A stretch of DNA of 64,000 nucleotides from positions 1 through 64,000 of the forward strand of contig JADIIU010000001.1 in NCBI GenBank assembly GCA_027603945.1. Direction: 5' to 3'. A program made the translations under genes and the position numbers. The notes under the pieces were generated by a model. The model ran no database searches. It was not told the DNA's origin and was given only the letters and a program-made list of their open reading frames with translations. The stretch comes from Terramyces sp. JEL0728. Its lineage: Eukaryota; Chytridiomycota; Chytridiomycetes; Rhizophydiales; Terramycetaceae. This document shows, piece after piece, positions 55,394-64,000 of the stretch (positions are counted from its first letter, which is position 1; every line of letters starts with the position of its first letter).

Positions 55394-56137
55394 TTATATT
55401 TTATGAGAGTAATAAATCACATAGTCATTTTGAATAATCCATCCCCAGTCAGGGGTGCGAGAGCAAACGGTTGGTGGATATTGCTCCACTATATTAGTAA
55501 TACACACCTTGAATATCGCCCGCATAGAATCTCCATCTCAATTCGTGCTCAAACAGCTCGCTAACATAAGTGTAATCGGGTTTGAAATAAGCTTTGATCC
55601 CCGGATGATCTTCTGGCCACTGCTTGAATTTAAAAATCCTGAATGAGTTATTCTTACCACTCCGTATAGCACAACTCTTCCTTTGTGATTTCCGTTCGTT
55701 TAGAATCGATTTCCGCAGCTATTAAAGCAGCTTTCCATTTTGGATGGTGCGGATATGTTATTTCTGGATCTGATTTCAATACCGCTTGTTTCAATTCACT
55801 TTTTTCAAGCATTCCTTTCAGAGGAATTCGTCTCTTGTTCAAAATTAGTTTAATTTCCTTCACAGATAGAGTGTTGATTGTGCGGGAAAAATTGCATCGA
55901 TAATGCAGCTCTAGCTTTTGGTTCCACTTGTCCTTCCATCGCATTGCGCTGTTATTAGCAATTGCATACCAGAAATTCTTGTAAAACATGTTATCATTTG
56001 ATACTGAATTCCACAGCTGCATCAGCAAAGATTACCTGGCATGCTTCAGAGCAATGCAAAAGTTCTCTGGCATTTAAATATGAAAAAATGCTGATAAGGA
56101 TTTCTCTAGGCAGGATATCAACAGTGGTTTCTGTCAT
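55394..56137 (-). CDS. F-box protein
   Basis: 228 residues from four exons. Introns 56017-56035, 55639-55657 and 55489-55507, all exactly 19 nt. The F-box is at residues about 7-46 (VDILPREILISIFSYLNARE, then LLHCSEACQLW), which recruits Skp1 in SCF ubiquitin ligases. The rest has a basic helical region (TINTLSVKEIKLILNKRRI) and Trp-rich segments (WKAALIAAEID, FKQWPEDHPGIKAYF, TPDWGWIIQNDY), some resembling the C-terminal modules of FBXO-type proteins. No LRR, WD40 or Kelch repeats. Substrate unknown. Confidence 0.82.
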
Positions 56138-56447
56138 GGTAGGCCGTAATTTTCAAAGTGGAAAATCTGGCACCGATTTCTGAGCATGAATGCTTCAACG
56201 CATTCTATAATGAAATTTTAAAAGTCGATTGTTGTCAACACCAATCAGATCATAGTGTCCTTTGTTATAGATCAATCGATTGTAGTGATTTCATTCAAAA
56301 ATCATCTGCCTGCAACGTCACTTTTTGATCAAATAATTTGCAACAAGGCAAATTCCTATACAACTTAGAAACTTATCCCTTCCGAATATCGATCTATAGT
56401 AAAGGTAAGCGATACCGCAAATTATTCGCGAACAGATTAATTCCTAG
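56138..56447. other. Divergent intergenic region between F-box and HMG-box genes
   Basis: 310 bp, AT-rich. No specific element recognised. Confidence 0.4.
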
Positions 56448-57617
56448 ATGTCAAATCTGCAACACTCTCCAGCTAAATACTATCACAATAACAGTAGCCC
56501 ATCTTCTCTCAATATTTTGCTTCCAGAGAATGGGAATGATAATTCCATACAGGAAACTTTGATTGGAAAACAGCTTAATTACCCAATGGGTTCTTTCAAT
56601 CCACATTCCTACATGCCTCAAAATTCTTATATGGGTCAAGATGACGATACATTGCTATCAAGAGTAAAAGATAATATCAACAACCCAAAAGAAGGCTTTC
56701 CGCCAGCACAACACGCTGCCGCGGCTGCTCAGGGAGATCAAGACGTTGCAAACAGGGGGAAATTAGTATTGCCAAAGCTAAATCTTAATCTAAATGATTC
56801 CGGTGCCTCGTTCCCAGAAGATTCTCTCTCTCCAAACGAATTTCCCTTGTCTACCTCGACAGTAAGTTCAGCCACGCCAATGATGGCCGACAGTCCTAAT
56901 AGCAAACCAAAGAGAGAAAGGCCACGGTCTCATACGCCAAGACCGTCAAACTCTTTTATTCTGTACCGCAGAGAAAAGCACATTGAAATTATGGCGCAAT
57001 ACAAAGGCGTTAAAACTTTAAATAACAATGTAATTTCAAAAATAGTTGCTAATATGTGGAGATCAGAAAGCCCAGAAGTAAAAGCCCATTTTTCTGCACT
57101 AGCTGATGCTGAAAAGAGAGCTCACATGTTAAAGTACCCAGATTACAAATATAGACCTAGAAAATCTGTAATAAAGAAAAGCCCAACAAGAAAAACACCG
57201 ACTACCTCTAGCAAAGAGCTGAAAATGCCTGCAATGTCTCAACCAATGGGTATGGTACAACAAGCTTATCCTCCGAATATGGGCACTCCTTATTCTAGCA
57301 TGGGACAGCAAATGCATTGGAACGTTATGCCTCAACATATCAATCCAATGAGCCAGGGCCATTACCAACAGATGCATTTAATGGATCAAGCACATCAAAT
57401 CCCAATGATGGAATCCGACGTAGAGCACGGTTACGAGATGATGGGCGGCGAGCGATTCGTAATGTCTCCAAACTTTGACGGGCATGAAACCTTTCTTCCA
57501 CACGATACTATGCTATCTCCAGCAGAATATACACATTCATGGCCAATGGGAACTTCTATCCACGGTGTTTGGGATCTCGGTTTAGATCAAAAACCACTGG
57601 GGGAATTATCTGAATGA
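56448..57617 (+). CDS. HMG-box (MATA_HMG-type) transcription factor
   Basis: 389 residues, intronless. One HMG box at about 164-237: PRPSNSFILYRREKH, NNNVISKIVANMWRSESPEV, KAHFSALADAEKRAHMLKYP and the terminal YKYRPRK, typical of sequence-specific fungal HMG factors (Ste11, Rox1, Mat-HMG). Flanking regions are disordered: Asn/Ser-rich N-terminus, PKRERPR nuclear-localisation-like run, and a Met/Gln/His-rich C-terminus that could activate or repress. It could be a mating-type or stress/repressor factor; nothing in the neighbourhood (F-box protein, BRSK-type kinase) marks a mating locus. Confidence 0.9.
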   Translation: MSNLQHSPAKYYHNNSSPSSLNILLPENGNDNSIQETLIGKQLNYPMGSFNPHSYMPQNSYMGQDDDTLLSRVKDNINNPKEGFPPAQHAAAAAQGDQDVANRGKLVLPKLNLNLNDSGASFPEDSLSPNEFPLSTSTVSSATPMMADSPNSKPKRERPRSHTPRPSNSFILYRREKHIEIMAQYKGVKTLNNNVISKIVANMWRSESPEVKAHFSALADAEKRAHMLKYPDYKYRPRKSVIKKSPTRKTPTTSSKELKMPAMSQPMGMVQQAYPPNMGTPYSSMGQQMHWNVMPQHINPMSQGHYQQMHLMDQAHQIPMMESDVEHGYEMMGGERFVMSPNFDGHETFLPHDTMLSPAEYTHSWPMGTSIHGVWDLGLDQKPLGELSE

Positions 57618-57744
57618 ACTTATGATTATAAAAGTGTATATCTTTTGAAATAAAATACAACTAAAAGAAATTATTTGGTCCTGGTCAACATTGTGTTTTT
57701 CCACGATAAAATCCACCGCGATTTTTCAGAGAAATTAAGATTGC

Positions 57745-59976
57745 ATGGCAGAAGTCAGTGAAACACCAGTGGTACCAGTTGTTGAAAAACAAAAGTCAAC
57801 CACAAACACACCCTCAGCTTCGAATAATGCAGCCCCACGGACTACATCTACAGGACAAAAGATTGGCCCGTATGTATTAGGAAAGACATTAGGTGTAGGG
57901 AGTACAGGTAATATTGCCCGCTAATTGAAGGCAGAGTAAAGTTGGCCGTACACATGGAAACCAATCAAAAAGTTGCGATTAAGATTATCAGCAAAGATAA
58001 TCCAGAAACGCCAGGGAAAAAGAATCCAGCAGTAGAAAAGAAATTAGATAGAGAAATAACTATCATGAAGCTAATTCAGCAGTACTACTTTTTTAAATTA
58101 GTCCGAACGTGTTGCAAATTTATGATGTATATGAAACAAGCAGAGAATTGTAATTGATCGTTTAGACTAGATATTTGGTATTGGAGCATGTAGAAGGAGG
58201 CGAATTATTCGACTATCTCGTAAAGAAAGGAAAGTTATCGGAATCTGAGGCTGTCCAGTTTTTCCAGCAGATTATATTTGGGGTAGAATATTGCCATCGA
58301 CATCTCATATGGTAATTATAACTAATTTAGCCATCGCGATTTAAAGCCAGAGGTAGTTTGTTTCTAATTGAGAATTTATTGCTGGACAAGGATTACAACG
58401 TCAAAGTTGCAGATTTTGGGATGGCAAATATGATTGTCCAAAGCAAAATGCTGGAAACTAGTTGTGGGTAAGAATAAGAGTAATTTAGTTCTCCGCACTA
58501 TGCCAGTCCAGAAATTATCAGAGGTGAAAAGTACGACGGGAGAACCTCAGATGTATGGAGTTGTGGGATTATCTTGTTTGCTCTAGTAACAGGAAACCTA
58601 CCGTTTGACGATTCAAACATTCGTCGTCTATTGACAAAGGTCAAGACTGGTGTATACCACATTCCTGAGCATGTTTCCCCAACAGCCAGAGATTTGATCA
58701 AAAAAATGTTGACAGTGGAAACGGCCAACAGAATTACAGTTATTGTTTTTAATGATAGTTGCAACAAGTAATGAAGCATGAGTTTTTCCTTTCCAGACCG
58801 CCAAAGAATAACCAAACAGTGATGCCGTCAATGCTAGAGTCGGACAATGTATTTCTCGCTAACAGCAGTTCAGCCAGGGATATCCAAATAATTTTAAATT
58901 CCAAGTCGATATTTTAGATTCACTAGCTCTGTTGGGATGGGAAAACAGGGAAAACCTGGTTGAATGTCTTCACGCGGAAGGGACAAATGCAGAGAAAGTG
59001 TTTTACAACCTTTTGCACAGAAGAAAATGGGAAATGCTTGAAAATTACAACAGCGATAAGCCTGAAAAGGCTGATCCAGATGGTATGAATGGACTAATTG
59101 AAGGAAACACCCCTGTTAGGAGAGCTGATTCATTCTGCAACGACAGCCCAGAAGCAAACGTCAAAAGAGAGCCAACCTCCAATAGAAGAGCGTTTAGCGA
59201 AGGCGGTCCAGCTCCTAACCGAAACACTACTATCAATGCAAAGAGTCCGCTTGCAGCCGAGACCAAATTGTAACTTTAATTAACTGTAGAACCACAGAAT
59301 CGGATGAAGGTATAGCCAAGCAGGAAGGAAGTTCCCCACAAAAAACACCAACACTTAAAAAAGCAGTAGGCAGTAAGCGCAAGGGACCTTTGGCTATCAA
59401 CACCATATCAAATGGTGAAGCTATAGAACCATCACCTGTATCAGCTTCATTGAAAAGCCCGGCGATTGCAACTGCTTTTGCAGCAATTGGTTTGGGGACT
59501 CCAAAATTCCACAGAAAAGGTAGCGTTGTAATAACCCAAGGAACTCTCGCTTCAGAAGTGCCAAACTCTCCTGTTATTTCAAATACTCCAAAAACCAGCT
59601 GGTTTCACAATATTTTCAACTTTAAGCCAGATACATATTACTTGATTAGCCAGGCTCCTTTGGCTGAAACTCTAGTGCAAGCTGAAGAGTTGCTCAACAC
59701 ATTGAATATCAGCTTCAAAGCAGGTGCGCCGGGTGTGTTGAAGTGCAAGTTCGATGCAGATGGGTCTTCAGAAAACGACGTGGGCAATGCAGAGAGCAAA
59801 GGCGTGAAGTTTAGGATTGAAATTGTCAACGACGACGATGATGCTACAAAGTTAAGAGTACAATTAATTCATCAGCAAGGTACTTTTTGATAACGCTAGG
59901 GGCATTTTCAACATTTCAGGGTTTAGTTGGCAAGATGCAAGCTAATTGGGCCACCAAGGAACCACAGACATCATAA
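57745..59976 (+). CDS. BRSK/Gin4/Cdr2-type Ser/Thr protein kinase
   Basis: 675 residues from 11 exons. Ten introns: 57908-57930, 58082-58101, 58150-58170, 58312-58330, 58353-58372, 58468-58488, 58739-58758, 58849-58868, 59270-59289, 59880-59899. The kinase domain starts near residue 42 ([20 protein letters not shown]), with [32 protein letters not shown] and [23 protein letters not shown]-like segment follows ([20 protein letters not shown]), then a low-complexity middle. The C-terminal lobe resembles the BRSK/Gin4 KA1-like membrane-binding region ([31 protein letters not shown]). Family members control cell polarity, septins and entry to mitosis and are activated at the T-loop. Confidence 0.93.
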
Positions 59977-60048
59977 CTTAATATATTCATCGTTATCAAT
60001 GGCTCATTCGCGCAATGTAAGAATATTTTGATAAGCTTTATTAAGTAC

Positions 60049-61437
60049 TTACAAGCGAACTGGCGGGAGCAGCGACTGCGATCTAGCGGAAAATCCGGAC
60101 CTTGGTCTGCTAACTCTCGATTCTCTATCATTTCCTCCTCGGAGTGGTTCGCAAATTGCCATTGGGAATATTCCTTCAGCACCAGAAGTGAGATTTTGTC
60201 CAGTTGCCCAGCCTATCATTAAATCAACTCTTACCATCGTCGAATTCTTCAAATATTGCAATGATATCGCCAACGCGGCAATCCATTTCGTCGTCCATTC
60301 CAGCATCGTAATCTTCGAATACCTGGACTTCGTTATCCCTATCACCGCCTTGAGGCTGATAGTAATCTGGGTCTTCTTGTAATTCGCTAAAGGCGTTCAA
60401 TTTGGCAGCAGGAGGTAATTGGATTGGGCCAGTCGGCAATTTAGGAGGAGCTTCGCTTTTGAATATAGTACTAGCACGGATGGTAGTGAACAGACTGGAT
60501 CTTGGTTTACCGTTGGAAACTGGAAGATCCGGAGACTTGTTGTTACCAGCAAAAAAGGAAAAGAATTTAGATTTGGCTTGCGTGCGACGTTGAGGGTTGT
60601 ATGCGGTTGTTGGGCGTTGTCCCATCTTTGAGAGTCTTTGGTAGATAAGGAAAGAAATACCCAAAACAGCCAAAACACCAGCAACAATGCCAGAAATAAC
60701 CCATACGTTATTTCCAGGAGCCAAGAGAGAAAGCGGAGGAGGGGCTGATGCTGCTGCAGCCATTATACAGCAGGCTTCACTTGGACTGGCTGCACAAAAA
60801 TCTTTGGTTTCTTGTGGAGTCATAAACCCACAAGCCAAGAATTCAGCCTTGGTTCCATTAATACATTGAGAGCCAGGTTGTGCAGCTGGGTTTGAATTCA
60901 AGCTGCTGCAAAAGTCGTTCAAATTAGTAGTTGCACCACCTCCAGCCTGTGCAGCAGTTCTGGCAGCTGCAGCCGTCGAGCTTGGGCTGGCATCGCAAAC
61001 AGAAGTGTTTGTCAAGATGGTAGAGATTGATTTTTGGTGGTCATTGCAGGTGGACGCACATAAAACGAGAGGAGGAGCAGAAGTGTTCTTGTATTGAGAT
61101 TGGCACTGACTAGCAGATGCTTCAACCATCTATATTAACTACAGCTTACAAATGCGCACAGTGTGGAGTATGGAAATCTGATGCCATAACCTTTAAAGTT
61201 TGGACATTGATATACTTGTTGGAATTGCTGCACATTGGACTGAACGCCTTCGCTTAGCGAGTCCAAGTAAGAATCAAGCGAAGCCAAGTCCTTGAATTCG
61301 TTAGAAGGGAGAATGGCTACGGTTAGTCAATGGTTACCATAATTGTCCATGTTGTCGCAGTTCTTGCTTCCAGCTAATGATATACATTGAGGACTCTGTC
61401 CATATACAGTGAGGAATAAATATGAAATAAAAATCAT
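60049..61437 (-). CDS. Single-pass membrane protein with Cys-rich ectodomain and cytoplasmic SH3 domain
   Basis: 441 residues, introns of 21, 20 and 22 nt near 61323-61343, 61131-61150 and 60210-60231. The start at 61437 gives a signal peptide (MIFISYLFLTVYGQ). A Cys-rich ectodomain of about 200 residues follows (CISLAGSKNCDNM, YQCPNF, LCAS, CDASPSS, DFCSSL, EACCIM). Then come one transmembrane helix (VWVISGIVAGVLAVLGISFL), a disordered basic segment, and a C-terminal SH3 domain (VFEDYDAGMDDEMDCRVGDI, then FEEFDDGWATGQN, GIFPMAI). The layout suggests a cell-surface sensor or polarity protein comparable in design to fungal Fus1/Sho1-like proteins, though it is not orthologous by eye. Confidence 0.85.
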
Positions 61438-62008
61438 TTACAGAACTAGAGAAATGCTGGGATTTCCTCACATTTATTGTCTTTGGCTCATCGCGTTTTA
61501 CCTTGAGGCTAGGGGGTGTTGGGGGCAACTTGGCTTCACTACCATTTGTAATTTTTCGAGGGGCATAGAATTGGGCTATCGCTTATAATGTCATTGCTTT
61601 GCTCACCACTGGAGGATGGAGGCATACCACTATCGGAAACTGCACAGCACCTATGTTGACTGATAATTATAAGTTTTTCAAGGCAATTTCAAATGTTTCG
61701 CTGATGGGCGATTGTGCCTCAAAACGGACAATGCAGATAAATTTCATTTTGTTTCACAGCAGCTCAATATTACTAAATGCCAATGTGACTATGCGCATCT
61801 GAGATCCTGAATTAGAGTCTGTTGAACGTTGAAACCTCAAGTGTGTTTTATTTCCTACTGGGAAGCGGGTTGGATTTTAAGGTTGAAAGAACCCAAGACC
61901 AGTAACCAGGGATAGATTCATGAGAAGGTCGCTCATAATCTTTCTAACCTAATTGTTTGGGATAATTTAATCCGTGTTAATTTTGACTTTTTTGATTTCA
62001 ATCTGGAA
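61438..62008. other. 570-bp divergent intergenic region
   Basis: Short frames only; no gene, repeat or RNA recognised. Confidence 0.45.
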
Positions 62009-63434
62009 ATGGGAGCAATTGAAGAAGGTAGCGCAAAGGTTGGAGCGTTTCTGTATTACCTTTCATTCCTGACGGTAATTGGAGCCTCCCTCAGCTCTTT
62101 TTATACTATATTTCTGCATTTAAAGAATTATCGGCGACCGGATTTACAGAGGTTGACTATACGCATTCTAATAATGTACTATTTCTTGACGCTAGGATAC
62201 CAATATACGGAATATCTTCACTCGCCTCACTATCTTCACACAATCTGGCATTCTTTGTGGATACGGTTCGGGATGTGTATGAAGTAGCTAGATCTAACCC
62301 AGGCATTCGTGATTTACTCATTTTTTACGCTGTTGATCAATTATCTTGACGGAGAAAGAGCGTTATTGATTTTACTGCAGCAGCGACTACGGATACACCA
62401 CATTTGGCCCTGCAACTATTGCTTCCGTCCTTTGGATGTATTTGCAGTATAACAGTAGATGAGCAATCCTGATACATTTTTAAAGATAAGGCAAGGGGTT
62501 TTACAATTCGTAGTGTTGAAACCAATCGTAGCGATCATGATTATGGTGCTAAAAGCAATAGACAAATACGATGAAGGCTACATTGCAATCGGTTCATCGT
62601 ATTTATGGCTTAGTTTGGCATACAATATCAGTGTAATGTTGGCCATGTACTGTCTAGTGCTATTTTACCTGCAATGCAGTCTCGACCTAAAACAATATCG
62701 CCCAATGCCAAAGTTCATTTGTGTAAAGAGCATAATATTCTTGACATTCTGGTACTTGAAGTTAATATAGGCAGGGGCTGCTGATTGCATTCTTTACCTG
62801 GGCAGGTATAATAACAGACGGAGATATATATTCTAGAAACAATATCGCGCAAGCATTCCAGGACTGTTTACTTTGTTTGGAAATGCCACTATTTGCATGG
62901 ATGCACTGGTATGCATTCCCATGGACAGACTATGATGATAGCAGGCTTTCTTCCAGATTACAAATCAAGTATGCAATTAGAGATGCATTGGGAATTAGAG
63001 ATATTGTGTTAGATACCAGAAAGACCTTTTCATTTGGTTCTTATGGCGGTATCTATTTGGAAGATTCAGATGAAAGCTTGCCCTTTAGAACACCGGGTTC
63101 GCCACGGCGGTATGTTTTGAATGATGACCGAGTGGATATAAGGTTTGAAATGGATGAAGAACTGGAGCAGCAATATTCTCTCGCAAGAGAGCTGACTTAT
63201 GGCGATCCTAAATTCCCAGTGTTTGTACATGAAAATCCAGCATTCCACCACCCGCCGCTAATCCAAACTAAAATGAACAAGAGTGCTGAAGAGTTTTATG
63301 CTAAAGTTGGCAATTCCGAAGCACAGCCATCCAGATCGGCACAGATAGAGGATCATATTGATTTATGGCAGTCAGATGAAGAGACAGAGAATCTAATTCA
63401 AAATAAATCCAAGGGAAAGGGCAGACAACACTAA
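62009..63434 (+). CDS. TMEM184/LAZ1-type (DUF300, organic solute transporter alpha-like) membrane protein
   Basis: 448 residues from five exons, introns 62175-62194, 62284-62302, 62438-62458 and 62752-62770. Family motifs after splicing: HLKNYRRPDLQRLTIRILIMIPIYGISSLASL, RDVYEAFVIYSFFTLLINYL, GERALL, FVVLKPIVAIMIMVLKA, YDEG, LFYLQCSLDLKQYRPMPKFICVKSIIFLTFWQ, and a last-helix end MPLFAWMHWYAFPW. About seven transmembrane helices and an acidic, Ser-rich cytoplasmic tail of about 150 residues. LAZ1/TMEM184 proteins act at vacuolar/endosomal membranes; exact transport role unclear. Confidence 0.93.
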
Positions 63435-63475
63435 TTTGAAATATATTGACTTTATTGTATAAATAACCGTTTCGT

Positions 63476-64000
63476 TTAAACTATTTCCAGGAGCGAATTC
63501 GTTCTTGTTAAGGCTGATTCCGGCTCCTGTATAGAGTCTGTCTCGAGTGATATGGTCGAGCTATTGCAAGAATTAATGCCAGTCTCCATGTCGGACAATA
63601 CATCTTCCTTTTCACGGTCTGTATCCCTATATATTGCCGATAGAATTGGATTCGCCAAATCTGTCTCTATGTACTCTGGTGGAAATGGTTTGTAAGGCGG
63701 CAGTATACTGACTAGCGAAGATCTATCTTTATACTTTGGTGGTAAAGATCTCTGGTAAATTACAATACTAAATACACAAACTATGCACGCAAATAGGATC
63801 CCTGAGAATATTATCTGAATTAATCCATATTTACCAATGCTGTTGACTGGCTCATTGATTTGCCGAATGCATCGTGGTAGGTTAAAGTCGTATCGTTGTT
63901 GAAATTTTGGTATCCAGACATTGAGAAACTGCCAATTGCACTCTCCCTTTATGTTTCTTTGTTCGGGGGCCGATCTGCCCACACGTCCACTTGTGATTCT
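63476..64000 (-). CDS. Membrane protein, C-terminal part (5' end beyond the window)
   Basis: The frame is open from the right edge to the stop at 63476. Visible: about 55 residues of presumed ectodomain with cysteines (GECNWQFLNVWIPKFQQRYD, LPRCIRQ), one transmembrane helix (GLIQIIFSGILFACIVCVFSIVIY), and a Ser/Pro/acidic cytoplasmic tail containing the proline runs SLPPKYKDRS and LPPYKPFPPEY. The tail looks disordered and could bind SH3 or WW domains. Family not recognised. It is convergent with the TMEM184-like gene (42 bp between stops). Confidence 0.7.
   Translation of the reverse strand, partial: RITSGRVGRSAPEQRNIKGECNWQFLNVWIPKFQQRYDFNLPRCIRQINEPVNSIGKYGLIQIIFSGILFACIVCVFSIVIYQRSLPPKYKDRSSLVSILPPYKPFPPEYIETDLANPILSAIYRDTDREKEDVLSDMETGINSCNSSTISLETDSIQEPESALTRTNSLLEIV

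Noticed and set aside
56448..57617. HMG-box gene as a proven mating-type locus
   Set aside because: The box type fits, but no linked mating-locus markers are visible, and HMG factors of this kind also act in stress and repression.
1..64000. CRISPR arrays, rRNA and tRNA genes
   Set aside because: I looked for spaced direct repeats and for tRNA B-box patterns and saw none convincing. A covariance-model scan would be needed to exclude a divergent tRNA.

Overview
The window looks like nuclear DNA of a flagellated (zoosporic) early-diverging fungus or a close relative. Fungal signs are a MATA_HMG-type HMG-box factor, three pepsin-like secreted aspartic proteases, a Gin4/Cdr2/BRSK-type kinase, GCN2, Vps1 and mitochondrial phosphatidylserine decarboxylase. 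Two genes point to a cilium: a CFAP53 (CCDC11) homologue and a vasohibin-type tubulin carboxypeptidase. The DNA is AT-rich with the standard genetic code. No species is named because no search could be run.

The main molecular feature is intron size. About 84 introns can be placed by protein continuity, and nearly all are 18-25 nt (mode 20), of the form GTAAnn...(C)TAAnn..AG with the branch-like A only a few bases from the acceptor. Removing them gives whole-codon reading frames in every gene I checked. Many apparent stops and frameshifts are therefore introns. A few introns are non-canonical: one GC-AG, one or two that seem to end in TG, and one of 18 nt.

Layout. 1-6,062: two tandem cinnamyl-type alcohol dehydrogenases, NC2-beta, and two members of a small unnamed protein family with an EWY motif. 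6,391-14,479: GCN2, Psd1, a third EWY-family gene and a PRCC homologue. 14,535-31,018: a same-strand tandem array of 15 intact genes and one pseudogene for an unrecognised seven-helix membrane protein family of about 300 residues. 31,957-45,322: an aspartic protease, VPS1, a W/DG-repeat protein, a pseudouridine synthase, a bacterial-type RlmN, eIF3c, an SGT1 without TPR, and two more aspartic proteases. 45,638-64,000: HSPA12-like Hsp70, CFAP53, cytochrome bc1 core 2, methylcrotonyl-CoA carboxylase beta, an atypical unprenylated Rab-like GTPase, vasohibin, an unknown protein, an F-box protein, the HMG-box factor, the BRSK-like kinase, a membrane SH3 protein, a TMEM184/LAZ1 protein and the C-terminal part of another membrane protein.

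Housekeeping genes are compact (two convergent stops are only 11 bp apart). The accessory part is the array. Its seven-helix topology, a D-x-E...S-V-L-N-P-x-I-T segment after helix 3, divergent termini, and a repeated C-terminal tail motif (Q-K-T-x-I-I) suggest a lineage-specific receptor-like family, possibly chemosensory. That function is inference only.
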